Assembly: GCA_005893275.1 (NCBI GenBank)
Contig: VBOW01000022.1
Span: 54,950 to 89,678, forward strand
DNA length: 34,729 bases
Direction of reading: 5' to 3'
Source: Candidatus Eisenbacteria bacterium
GTDB taxonomy: Bacteria; Eisenbacteria; RBG-16-71-46; SZUA-252
Part shown: piece by piece, positions 23,575 through 31,917 of the stretch
Numbering within the stretch: the first letter of the stretch is position 1
How the letters are laid out: every line of letters starts with the position of its first letter
The notes under the pieces: model-generated
What the model was told of the DNA's origin: nothing
What the model saw: only the letters and a program-made list of their open reading frames with translations
Databases searched by the model: none
Translations under genes and position numbers: made by a program

Positions 23575-26163
23575 CTACCCCTCCGGTCGGACCCATCCCT
23601 CCTCGGGCAGGAGCGCCTTGTGCCCGGACGGGCGGATCTTGCGGTAGATCTCCGAAGGGTTGCGTTCCCGGCCCTCGACGGTCAATAGCGCGCGGAGCGG
23701 GATCCCGAAGAGCCGCTCGTTTTCTTCGAGGTAAGGCCGCGCGACCTCCCAATCTTCGGGTCCCAGCTCGGCAAACTCTCCCCCGTTCAGCTGATCCTCC
23801 GTGAGCGTCCGCCCCGGATCCCGGACGTAGATCGCGCCCCCCGAGGCGAGCGAAAAGAGATTTCCTCCGGGGTAGGGGCTTTCGAGATCGCGCAGCGCGC
23901 CGTCCTCGTCGAAGGCGATGCCGTTCAAGATCACGAAACCGCCTCCGCTCAGAGGATCACCGGCCATGAAGGATTCGGCCAGGTAGTCGAGGCACGTCCC
24001 GTTGATCACGACGCGGGGGCGTCCCACGGCATTGATCATCGGACGCCCCGCCGCGTTTCCCAGGATGAACGCCCTGCCGCCTTTCGCGCCGTACATGAAC
24101 GTCTGCCCGATGTCGCCGTGCACGACGAGTGTCCCGTCCTTCATGATCTGCGCGAGCTGATCCTGAGCCGAGCCGTGGACGTGGACCGAAGCGCCGTCGA
24201 TCCCCGAAGCGAGATAATCTCCGGAGGATCCAAACACGTCGATGTGGAGCCCGCGTGTCTCCGGGCCCAAACCGCAAGCTATGAACCGCTGCCCGCGGAC
24301 GTCGAATGCCAGGATTCGCCGGAAACCGCGCCGGTGAAGCCCGACGATCCCCCGCGCGAGAGAGTCCGCCCCCTCGGGAGGAAACCGCCGCGCGTCGACG
24401 ATCGCGACCCCTCCCTCCCCGTAGGGGGACGGCATCGGGACGCCGAACTCATACCACGCGTGCCGTGCATCGCGCGCCTCTCGGGCTTCCGTGAGCACGC
24501 GAACCAAGGAGCGATCCATCATCGAGAGCACGCAGCTTCGCTTCATGGAGCCGGTCGGGTAGCGCCGGTCGATCAGGAGCGTGAGCAGGGAGACGATCTC
24601 CAGCCGGTCCGTCCCTTCCCGCGCGGCCTGCTCCAGCTCCTCGAGGAGACTCGCGACATCGGAGTAGTCCCATGCGGGAGCCCGCTCGCGGATCATCCCG
24701 AACCGGCTGGCCGGATCCTGGGTCCGCTCGAGGATGTCGGCGGGGTTCGTCGTCCGGGCGCCGCTCGGAGGGATCGCGCCCGAGAAGGCGCGCTTGGACG
24801 GGTCGGGCTCGATCCTATTTCCGAACTTGTCCTCGCAGCGGAAGGCGCTGCCGTCCCCGCCGTTCGGACCCACCGTGAACGTGAAGGCGCCTCCGTCGGT
24901 GTGGCTTCCGCCTCGCGCGTTCCAGAACAGGTCGGCCCGCGACCAATAGCGGGGATCTTCGCTCGCCAAGCTCTCGAGCGCCGCGTCGATCGCCTGTTTC
25001 TCGGAAGCCGCGAATCCGATTGACGCTGAGCCGCATTGAATCGCGAACACCTGCGGCCGAAGCATGGAGGTGTCCGTGATCCCGATCAGGCGCTTTTCCC
25101 CGTTTTGGGGGTCGGACTGCGCGATGAGGAAGAACCACGGGCCGTCGGGCGAGCCGTGGATGTGCACGGCATGCAGCTTACGGTAGAGATTCCGGCGTTC
25201 CTCGGGCAGGAGCGTGAAATCGCGTTCCGTGGTCGGCGCCATCGCCTCGATCACGTACTCGAGTGGATAACCGTACACTCTGCTCAGGAGATCGAAGGCC
25301 AGGACGGCGACCTCGGTATCGGTGAGGTAGAGCGGATAGATCTTCCGCTGTGCGAGATAGCTCGAGATCGAGGCGTAGTTTGCGAAGTCCCCGTTATGGA
25401 CGAGAGCTTCGTGCATGCCGATGAAAGGGTGGGCGCCCCCCGGGTGCCATACCCGCCCCTTCGTCGGATAGCGGTGGTGGCCGATCCAAATGTTCGCGTG
25501 AAAGTTCTCGAGACCATAAGCGCGAATGACGTCTTCTCCGTAGCCGACCATCTTGAGGACGAGCATGTCCTTGCCATGGGACAGGACGAACGCGCGCTTC
25601 TCGCCCGTCGAGGCGTAACACTCCCGGTTCAGGCGGTACGTGTTCTGGTACACGATCTCGTCTTCCGCGGCGCGCCCGTCGGCAATGCCGTGGGCGCGCA
25701 CGAACTCGGCGCGTGCCTCCTCCCGCACGCGAACGAAGTAGCACGCTACCTCCGGCGGGGGGACATCCAGTCGGAGCTCCTTTTGCGCGCCGGCGAGAAG
25801 CGGGATCTCGGTGGTATGGTCCACCACGAAGGTGGGCTCGACGAAAGTCCTCTCCACATGGGCGCGGACGGACCGGTCGAGGAAGGCCACGGCGAGCAGG
25901 TAGTTCTCGGCGAGGACGCGGGCGGGCACCCCGAAGAACTCGGGATCGAGGCCGACCGCGGCGATGCCCCCTCCCTTGCCGTTTCCCCGGTTTCGCATTT
26001 GCAGGAGAGACTGCAAGAGGTGGCGTCCGGCGACGGCCTCGCTCGAGGCGATCCCGATGACGCCGCAGCCTCCTTCGGCCTCGACGGGGCGGACCGGGGC
26101 GTGCGGCGGCTTCTCGAGGAAGCCGCGCGAGGCGAGGATCGCATCCGCTCTAGCGCGCGGCAT
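23575..26163 (-). CDS. Class II glutamine amidotransferase fused to a GltB-type GXGXG domain
   Basis: 862 aa from ATG at 26163, which overlaps the upstream FMN gene by 14 bases. A longer frame to 26229 would lie inside that gene. Residues 1-32 look like a propeptide ahead of Cys33 in GG-CGVIGIAS, the N-terminal nucleophile of class II amidotransferases. RYPTKG and HNGDFANY (about 256) are further glutaminase motifs. The C-terminal third (about 590-790) is a beta-helical GXGXG domain of the glutamate-synthase/FwdC type (HVHGSAQDQLAQIMKDGT, GDIGQTFMYGAKGG, GNAAGRPMINAVG). In archaeal-type and Glx-type enzymes these two domains are separate proteins; here they are one chain without the FMN barrel between. 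The protein should release ammonia from glutamine for the FMN subunit encoded just upstream. Confidence 0.85.
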   Translation of the reverse strand: MPRARADAILASRGFLEKPPHAPVRPVEAEGGCGVIGIASSEAVAGRHLLQSLLQMRNRGNGKGGGIAAVGLDPEFFGVPARVLAENYLLAVAFLDRSVRAHVERTFVEPTFVVDHTTEIPLLAGAQKELRLDVPPPEVACYFVRVREEARAEFVRAHGIADGRAAEDEIVYQNTYRLNRECYASTGEKRAFVLSHGKDMLVLKMVGYGEDVIRAYGLENFHANIWIGHHRYPTKGRVWHPGGAHPFIGMHEALVHNGDFANYASISSYLAQRKIYPLYLTDTEVAVLAFDLLSRVYGYPLEYVIEAMAPTTERDFTLLPEERRNLYRKLHAVHIHGSPDGPWFFLIAQSDPQNGEKRLIGITDTSMLRPQVFAIQCGSASIGFAASEKQAIDAALESLASEDPRYWSRADLFWNARGGSHTDGGAFTFTVGPNGGDGSAFRCEDKFGNRIEPDPSKRAFSGAIPPSGARTTNPADILERTQDPASRFGMIRERAPAWDYSDVASLLEELEQAAREGTDRLEIVSLLTLLIDRRYPTGSMKRSCVLSMMDRSLVRVLTEAREARDARHAWYEFGVPMPSPYGEGGVAIVDARRFPPEGADSLARGIVGLHRRGFRRILAFDVRGQRFIACGLGPETRGLHIDVFGSSGDYLASGIDGASVHVHGSAQDQLAQIMKDGTLVVHGDIGQTFMYGAKGGRAFILGNAAGRPMINAVGRPRVVINGTCLDYLAESFMAGDPLSGGGFVILNGIAFDEDGALRDLESPYPGGNLFSLASGGAIYVRDPGRTLTEDQLNGGEFAELGPEDWEVARPYLEENERLFGIPLRALLTVEGRERNPSEIYRKIRPSGHKALLPEEGWVRPEG

Positions 26164-27484
26164 GTTCCACGTCCCGCGAGGCCTTCGCGGCCGGCCGGCC
26201 GGCGTAGGTGAGCACGTCGGTGCGGCCACGAAGCTCGCGGACGCTCCGCATTCCGAGTTGACGCAATAGCTCGGCGAGCTGCCACTGGAAGGATTCGTAC
26301 AGGCGGCTGATGCGACCGCGGCCCCATTCCGGTTCCACGAGCTTCGAAAGCTCGGGGTCGGTGGTGGTCAGACCAAAGGGGCACCCGCGGCCGCGCTCGC
26401 AATTGCTGCAACGCGTGCATCCGAGCGCGACCAGCTCGGTGGTCCCCAGGATGCAGCCGTCCGCGCCCAAGGCGATCGCTTTCGCGATGTCGTCCGCGGT
26501 CCGGATTCCGCCGCTCGCCATGAGCACGATCTCGTCGCGGATCCCCTCGCTCGAAAGGAAACGATGGACGCGCGGGATGGCGAGCTCGATCGGCATCGCA
26601 ATATTCTTCTTCGCGATCTCGGGCGCGGCGCCCGTTCCGCCGTAGCTCCCGTCGATGTGCAGGATGTGGGCGCCGGTGTAGTAGCTGCCCACGGCCACCA
26701 TGTCGACGTCGGTCGGGGTGGATACCTTCACCGAGACGAGCGCCTCCGGGTGCATCGCCTTGATCCAATCGACGTGCTTCTTGTGGTCCTCGACCGAGTA
26801 CACGCTGTGAAAGGGGAACGGCGAGAAGAGACTCACCCAGGGCACGCTTTCGCGCATCCTCGCCACCGCCATCGTGGCCTTGTCCCCCAAGAGATGGCCG
26901 CCGAGGCCGGGCTTGGCTCCCTGGGCGTACTTGAATTCGACGATCGGCGCGCGAAGAATCGTCTCCTCGCGCACGCCGAACATTCCGGTCGCGACCTGGG
27001 TGATGACGTGGTCTCGATACTGCGCCACGGAGTCGGGGTAGCCGCCTTCCCCGGTGCAGGTGAAGGTGCGCCATTCTTTCGCGGCCATCGCCCGCGCCAG
27101 CATGATCTGCTCGCTGATCGAGCCGTAGGACATTCCCGCTCCGTACCATGGGACCGGGATCTCGATCTTGCGGTCGTAGGGCCGCCGGTTGAGCGAGATC
27201 GAGGTGTCGATGGGTTCCGTTTCGGGAAGCCGGCGCTCGGGACCCGCAGATCGAAACCCGAGGAGATCGAAACCGCCCCCGGACCTTCCGACTCGATACT
27301 CGAGGCCGTTCCGCGGAGGGCGGCCCGTCTCCGCCTGGATCCAGGTGGCGAGAACGAGGTCGGGAGACCACCGCGCATCCCCGAGGGCCGGGGGCATGAA
27401 GCCGAGCCCGGGCCAATCGTGAAAGCCCTGATGCAGGGCGTGCCGGTGCTTTTCGACGATGAGTTCGATCGCGGTCACGGTCAT
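26150..27484 (-). CDS. Glutamate-synthase-type FMN/[3Fe-4S] subunit
   Basis: 444 aa, the usual length of stand-alone FMN-binding glutamate synthase domains (GltB2/GlxD type). A TIM barrel is recognisable by PVPWYGAGMSYGSIS, GEGGYPDS, KYAQGAKPGLGGHLLG, HIDGSYGGTGAAP and the FMN-phosphate loop ASGGIRTADD. The iron-sulfur loop follows with Cys356, Cys359, Cys362 and Cys368 in CTRCSNCERGRGCPFG. These match the family's substrate channel, in which ammonia from the glutaminase aminates a 2-oxo acid. The start ATG overlaps the stop of the upstream paralogue as ATGA, so translation is coupled. No GltD-like NADPH subunit is encoded nearby, so the electron source is probably a ferredoxin or the iron-sulfur paralogue. 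Confidence 0.88.
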   Translation of the reverse strand: MTVTAIELIVEKHRHALHQGFHDWPGLGFMPPALGDARWSPDLVLATWIQAETGRPPRNGLEYRVGRSGGGFDLLGFRSAGPERRLPETEPIDTSISLNRRPYDRKIEIPVPWYGAGMSYGSISEQIMLARAMAAKEWRTFTCTGEGGYPDSVAQYRDHVITQVATGMFGVREETILRAPIVEFKYAQGAKPGLGGHLLGDKATMAVARMRESVPWVSLFSPFPFHSVYSVEDHKKHVDWIKAMHPEALVSVKVSTPTDVDMVAVGSYYTGAHILHIDGSYGGTGAAPEIAKKNIAMPIELAIPRVHRFLSSEGIRDEIVLMASGGIRTADDIAKAIALGADGCILGTTELVALGCTRCSNCERGRGCPFGLTTTDPELSKLVEPEWGRGRISRLYESFQWQLAELLRQLGMRSVRELRGRTDVLTYAGRPAAKASRDVEHAAR

Positions 27485-28923
27485 CCTTCGTACCCTTCAA
27501 TCCCCGCGAACGCCTCGCGCTCCAATTCCTTCTGGAACATGCACCGGCCCACCTCGCCTCGGAGCCTCCGCACTTCGCGCAGGCCCATCGCGCCCAAGAT
27601 CTCGAGAAGCTGATCCCGCCACGAGGCGGAGAGGTTCACGAGCCGCTGGACCGCCCAGGTATGATCCAGGCCGGGCAGCCGGATCGCCGCGGCCCCGGGG
27701 TCCCGCCCGGGCCCGCGAAAACGAGCCTGGAGCGCGACCATCGGCGCCATCTCGAGCGCGACCGCGTCGAGCCCGCAGATGATCGCCTTGGGCACGTGCT
27801 CGGCCAGCACGATTCCGCCGCTTCCGATCAGCGTCACCTCCTCGCGGACGCCATCCAGGACGAGCTTTCGGTGGATCTCGAGGATCACGTCCCCGAAGAA
27901 CCGGCCCCCGGCGCGCGCGGTTTCGTCCGCCACGAGATGAAGCACGCGGGCGCCGGCCCGAACCATTTCCGGCACGTCGGTCCCGGCGGGGACGCGGACC
28001 GCGACGACGCTTTCGGGGAAGCGACCGCGGATTCGCTCGTAGCGCTCCCGGTTCCATCCTTCGAGGAGAAGCATTCGCGGGATCCAGCACATGCGCTCCA
28101 GGGCCGCGTCCTCCTCGGAGCGCACGAGGGGGACGACCTCCGGGCTCTCGGGAAGCCCCGCCGCCAGGGGAAAGGGGACCACGGCGAGCGAGTCGATCCG
28201 TCGGGCGGCCTCGGCCGTCACATGCAGAAGTGCATCCGACCGGACAGCCGGCGGCGGCACGTCGAACAGGAAGGGAACCTGGATCGCGAAGACCCGAGGC
28301 TCCGAGCCGCTGACCCGGCCTTCCTCATCGAACGCGAGGTAGGGGGGTTTCTCGCCGATCTCCGTCACGGTTGAGATGAACTCCCGGCCGTGGATCCCAT
28401 CGCGCGTAGGCCGTACGATTTCCGACATGTCCGTCCACATTCCATCCCAGCCCGGCCCGCCGAACATGCCTCGGTACCCCGCGCCGCGCACGGGTACGCG
28501 TCCGGTCCGCGCCTCGTAGAGGATCGTGTCCACCTGGTCGGGGCCCAGATCGGATCCCGGCAGCCCGGCACGCTCCGGGTTCGGGTGGATCTGCACGATA
28601 TCCGGATACTGGGTTGTGCACCGCAAGCATCCGACGCAGGAATGCTCGCGCGGGGCGAGCCCGCCGAGGGGCCCCGAGAAAACACCGTAAACGCACGGAC
28701 GACTCAGGACGACCGGCATGTTGCCGCGGTACTGGACGAGCTCCTTGAGGAGGAGACCGATCAGACGATGTTTCTTCACCCGGACCCGAAAGCGCGACGG
28801 ATGCGGATACAGGTCGGGCGCGGGCTTTGTCTCGATGTGATAGCGCTTGTACGTGCTCACAGAGTCTCGCGGACCCAAACAGGCCAAGGACCAGAGTCGG
28901 TCGACATGCGGATAAGGCCCCAT
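27481..28923 (-). CDS. Glutamate-synthase-related paralogue with ferredoxin-like cysteine cluster
   Basis: 480 aa from ATG 28923 (AGG at six bases); GTG 28860, giving MSTYKRYHIETKP, is a good alternative start. Near the N-terminus lies Cys77 then CVGCLRC (Cys96, Cys99, Cys102), a ferredoxin-like site whose usual fourth Cys is replaced by Tyr, so Cys77 may complete the cluster. The remainder resembles the FMN barrel: GGPGWDGMWTDMSEIVRPTRDG, then IGSGGIVLAEHVPKAIICGLDAV (about 365). The position of the [3Fe-4S] loop in the neighbour reads ALQARFRGPG and has no cysteines. It may be an electron-entry or regulatory subunit that pairs with the canonical FMN subunit. Its stop overlaps that gene's start. 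Confidence 0.72.
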   Translation of the reverse strand: MGPYPHVDRLWSLACLGPRDSVSTYKRYHIETKPAPDLYPHPSRFRVRVKKHRLIGLLLKELVQYRGNMPVVLSRPCVYGVFSGPLGGLAPREHSCVGCLRCTTQYPDIVQIHPNPERAGLPGSDLGPDQVDTILYEARTGRVPVRGAGYRGMFGGPGWDGMWTDMSEIVRPTRDGIHGREFISTVTEIGEKPPYLAFDEEGRVSGSEPRVFAIQVPFLFDVPPPAVRSDALLHVTAEAARRIDSLAVVPFPLAAGLPESPEVVPLVRSEEDAALERMCWIPRMLLLEGWNRERYERIRGRFPESVVAVRVPAGTDVPEMVRAGARVLHLVADETARAGGRFFGDVILEIHRKLVLDGVREEVTLIGSGGIVLAEHVPKAIICGLDAVALEMAPMVALQARFRGPGRDPGAAAIRLPGLDHTWAVQRLVNLSASWRDQLLEILGAMGLREVRRLRGEVGRCMFQKELEREAFAGIEGYEG

Positions 28924-28996
28924 AGTACCTGCGCCCGGTCAGGGCGCAAGTGCCGGAAGTCGCGCCGTTCCTCCCCGATCGCGCGGAGACGACGCA

Positions 28997-29857
28997 TCAC
29001 TCGTCGAACAGCACGGTGCTCTCCTCGTAGAAGCGCACCTGTTTCTGCGCGACCCGTTCCGCGATCCAGCCCTCTAGCCAACGGTTCTTCTCCCCGAGCG
29101 GACGAGCGGGATCGGCCAGGATTTCGAGGGGGATGTTGACGCGGAGCGCCCTCCAGGGGATCAGATGGCGGGTGATGCCGGCGGGAAGACGGGCCCCGCT
29201 CGAGGCGATCTCGAGAATCTCGTCGGGATGGAATCGCGGGAACACGACGAGCGCGGTGACGTCCGGAAACCGCGCCCGGGCGTCCGCCAGCGAGTCGCGC
29301 ATCACCCGATGGAAGGGTGCCCGCTCCCGGTAGATGTCGACCACGGCGTTCAAGAGGGCGTTTCGCTCGTAGAGGCCGCGGCCGCCGTGGAGCGTGAGGG
29401 CGCGATCCTCATCCGCCACGACGTACGCGATCGCCTCACGCCGCGCGAGCAGGGCACGCGCCTGACTCAGGCCCTCGGGACGCCGCTCCAGGCCGGGGAG
29501 AGCCGCGAGCTCGCGCTCCAGCGCCTCGAACGAGCTCCCCGAGATCGCGTGGTGCCATGTGGATAGCTGGATCTCGGGGTCGTCATAGCGCACCGCTTGG
29601 ATGAGCATGTGCGGCAGCCCCGCGGTGGCCGTGGCGGCCACGCGATTGGCGCCGTCCAGGACCACGAAGCGCTCCTCCCGATGGGGCGGGGCGATGGGGG
29701 TCGCGATGGGCGGGTTCTTGAGATGGCCGGACCGGCGAAGCCGTTCGCTCAAGCGCCTGGTGCGGCTCTCGTCCTCCCGCTCGTGGGGTACGAGCGAGGA
29801 CACAGGAACGATTCGCAGATCGGGGAGCTTGAAATCGGAGTGACCGGCCGGGGACAT
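28997..29857 (-). CDS. ParB-fold SerK/SbnI-like protein (possible free-serine kinase)
   Basis: 286 aa. The N-terminal domain has the ParB/SerK pattern: IVPVSSLVPHEREDE with His25-Glu26, then VLDGANRVAAT with Asp68-Gly69 and Asn71-Arg72. SbnI and archaeal SerK use this fold to phosphorylate free L-serine with ATP or ADP, with a glutamate of the HE motif and the DGxHR loop in the active site. Here the His of DGxHR is Asn, so activity is uncertain. The C-terminal half includes PRFHPDEI and is not a DNA-binding domain I recognise. It lies 73 bases upstream of the glutamate-synthase-related genes and 33 bases after the HAD gene on the same strand. A role in amino-acid metabolism with these genes is inference. 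Confidence 0.65.
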   Translation of the reverse strand: MSPAGHSDFKLPDLRIVPVSSLVPHEREDESRTRRLSERLRRSGHLKNPPIATPIAPPHREERFVVLDGANRVAATATAGLPHMLIQAVRYDDPEIQLSTWHHAISGSSFEALERELAALPGLERRPEGLSQARALLARREAIAYVVADEDRALTLHGGRGLYERNALLNAVVDIYRERAPFHRVMRDSLADARARFPDVTALVVFPRFHPDEILEIASSGARLPAGITRHLIPWRALRVNIPLEILADPARPLGEKNRWLEGWIAERVAQKQVRFYEESTVLFDE

Positions 29858-29890
29858 GAGCGCTCTAGTGTATCACCACGCACGCTCTCC

Positions 29891-30523
29891 TCAGGCACGC
29901 TCCAGCCGGTGGGCCAGGTCGTGGAGGTCGCGCACGTGGAGGTCCGCCCGGCCGGGGCGCGCGTGGGGTCGGGAGACGAAGACGCAGGTGAGTCCGAGGC
30001 GTCGGGCGGTCTCCAAGTCGTAGTCCGCATACGCCGAAACGTGATACCAGTCCCGCCCGAATCGCGCGCCGAGTCGGGAAGCCACGTGGGCCCAGATTGC
30101 AGGGTTCGGCTTGTAGCTGCGGATCTCTTCGGAGCAAATCCATTCGGTCAAATCGAAACCGAGCGACCGCTGCATCTGCCTTCCGTGGGACTCGTCGCTA
30201 TTCGTGCTCGCGACGCACGGAGCGATCCTCATGAGGCGGCCGAGCCCTGCCCGGACGTCGGGGTAGAGAGGCCAGCTTCCGGCGTCCACGGCAATCGAAC
30301 GTGCCGCCTCGGACGGAATTCCGAGGACGTGGACGAGGCTCGATGCCACGATGGAGGCATAGGAGCGATAGCGGCCGTTCTCGAGGTCCGCCTGGAAATC
30401 GATCACCTGGTCGAACTCGGGATCGTTGAGCTCGGTCCCGTGCCGGCGCAGGGATTCCCGAAGACCGCGCCGCCAATCGATCACCGTTCCGAAGATGTCG
30501 AAGGTCAGGAGCGCGGGCCGCAT
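29891..30523 (-). CDS. HAD-superfamily hydrolase (type II haloacid dehalogenase-like)
   Basis: 210 aa from ATG at 30523, where GGAG precedes at about nine bases; the longer frame to 30640 adds an Arg/Gly-rich stretch with no family support. Motif I is FDIFGT with nucleophile Asp9 followed by VIDW, typical of the L-2-haloacid dehalogenase branch. Motif II is STNSD, the conserved lysine lies in SYKPNP, and the acidic motif is ADYDLETARRLGL. The branch contains both dehalogenases and phosphatases. Cytoplasmic. It sits between the MFS transporter gene (65 bases upstream) and the SerK-like gene, so a small phosphorylated metabolite is as likely a substrate as a halogenated acid. Confidence 0.83.
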   Translation of the reverse strand: MRPALLTFDIFGTVIDWRRGLRESLRRHGTELNDPEFDQVIDFQADLENGRYRSYASIVASSLVHVLGIPSEAARSIAVDAGSWPLYPDVRAGLGRLMRIAPCVASTNSDESHGRQMQRSLGFDLTEWICSEEIRSYKPNPAIWAHVASRLGARFGRDWYHVSAYADYDLETARRLGLTCVFVSRPHARPGRADLHVRDLHDLAHRLERA

Positions 30524-30588
30524 TCCCGTAGCTCCAGCACCGCCCGATGCAGATCGGCCGCGACTGCGACGTGGGCTGCCGGGGAGGC

Positions 30589-31917
30589 TCATCGCACGCC
30601 GCGGACCTGCCGCACCAGGACGGTTCCCAAGACGAACCAAACCGCCGTGAGGGTGAAGACCACGGTATACCCCAGAAGGAGTGAGCGGTGTTTGAAGCCC
30701 GAGAGAATGACCCCCGTCAGAGCGGGCGCGATCATCTGGGGCAGTACCAGAGATACGTGCCAGATTCCCATGTCCTTCGCCGCAGCGTCTCCCTTCGGGA
30801 GCACGTCGATCGCGAGGGCCCAGTCCACCGCCTGGTAGGCGCCGTAGCCAATGCCGAAGAGCGCGCCGATCCAGAACATGGCGGTGAGGGAAGGGTAGAG
30901 GCCCACCCCGACGAAGAGGAGCGAGGCAAACGCCATGAGACCGCCGCTCGCGTAAATCAGGGGTTTGCGGCCGTGCCGGTCCGAGAGCGCGCCCGCGGCG
31001 AGGCTCGTGGGGATTCCGGTCGCGATGATGACCGCGATCAGGTAGGAGGTCCCGAGGGCGGGATTCCCGAGTCGGACGACATCTTTCAGGAAATACAGGA
31101 AAAACGTGAACACCGAATAGATTCCCATCATGACGAGCGCACGCGTGAGGAGGACGAAGAAGAAATTCCGGTACTCAGCGGCCCGCGGCAAGAACGAGCC
31201 GGCGAAGGGACCGAGACGAAACGGCCCGGGGCTCGCCTCCAGGGGACGCTCCCTCACCCCCGCGACCGTGAGCGCAAGGAAGAGGACGAGCACCGCCGCC
31301 ACGGTCCCGTACATCGGCCAGTAGCCCTCCCCCCGAATGAGATTCCCGGCCGCGATCACGCCGAAGAGCGTCCCTCCGGCGGTCATGAGCGCGAGCCATC
31401 CGCTCGCGGCCCCGCGCTGCTCATGAGGGACCAGGTCCGGGATGAGTCCGGCGTAGGGCCCGCCGGCCCAATTGCTGCCGAGCTGGACCCCGAGGTAACA
31501 GAAGAGAAACAGCCAGATGCTCCCGCCGGCGCCGAACCCCGCGAGAAAGAGCAGAAACAGGACGTTGATCGCCGTCCCGACGACGAGGAAGGGACGCCGC
31601 CGCCCGAATCGGCTGAGCGACCGGTCGGAAAAGGCGCCCGCGATCGGGGTCGCGACGAGGGAGAGCGTGGCACCGATCGGGGGAATGAGGCCGTTGTAGA
31701 GCTCCTTTCGCGCATCGCCCACGAGCGCCGCGATCTGGCTCGGGAGCGCGATCGCGAGGAGGGCGCCCCACTGGAAGTTGTAGGCGAGCCAGAAACAGGA
31801 GACGGCCAGATGATCGCGTGGACGCAGCCGGGCAGGCCCGCCTGCGGGCGCTTCGCTGCCATGGATCAGGGCGTTCCTCCCGGCGGCAGCCGGAGCGAGG
31901 CGGCGTAGTCGGGCCAT
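30589..31917 (-). CDS. MFS-family transporter
   Basis: 442 aa from ATG at 31917, which overlaps the upstream gene by 52 bases; no ATG, GTG or TTG follows before the first membrane segment. About twelve hydrophobic segments start at LAVSCFWLAYNFQWGALLAIAL. The signature between helices 2 and 3 is GAFSDRSLSRFGRRRP, and the matching loop in the second half is GALSDRHGRKP; both are typical MFS motifs A. The sequence recalls the sugar/cation GPH or SLC45-like branch (TPIAGAFSDR, FCYLGVQLGSNWAGGPYAGLIPDLVP), but the substrate is not readable. It is an inner-membrane protein, probably co-transcribed with the HAD and downstream genes. Confidence 0.85.
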   Translation of the reverse strand: MARLRRLAPAAAGRNALIHGSEAPAGGPARLRPRDHLAVSCFWLAYNFQWGALLAIALPSQIAALVGDARKELYNGLIPPIGATLSLVATPIAGAFSDRSLSRFGRRRPFLVVGTAINVLFLLFLAGFGAGGSIWLFLFCYLGVQLGSNWAGGPYAGLIPDLVPHEQRGAASGWLALMTAGGTLFGVIAAGNLIRGEGYWPMYGTVAAVLVLFLALTVAGVRERPLEASPGPFRLGPFAGSFLPRAAEYRNFFFVLLTRALVMMGIYSVFTFFLYFLKDVVRLGNPALGTSYLIAVIIATGIPTSLAAGALSDRHGRKPLIYASGGLMAFASLLFVGVGLYPSLTAMFWIGALFGIGYGAYQAVDWALAIDVLPKGDAAAKDMGIWHVSLVLPQMIAPALTGVILSGFKHRSLLLGYTVVFTLTAVWFVLGTVLVRQVRGVR

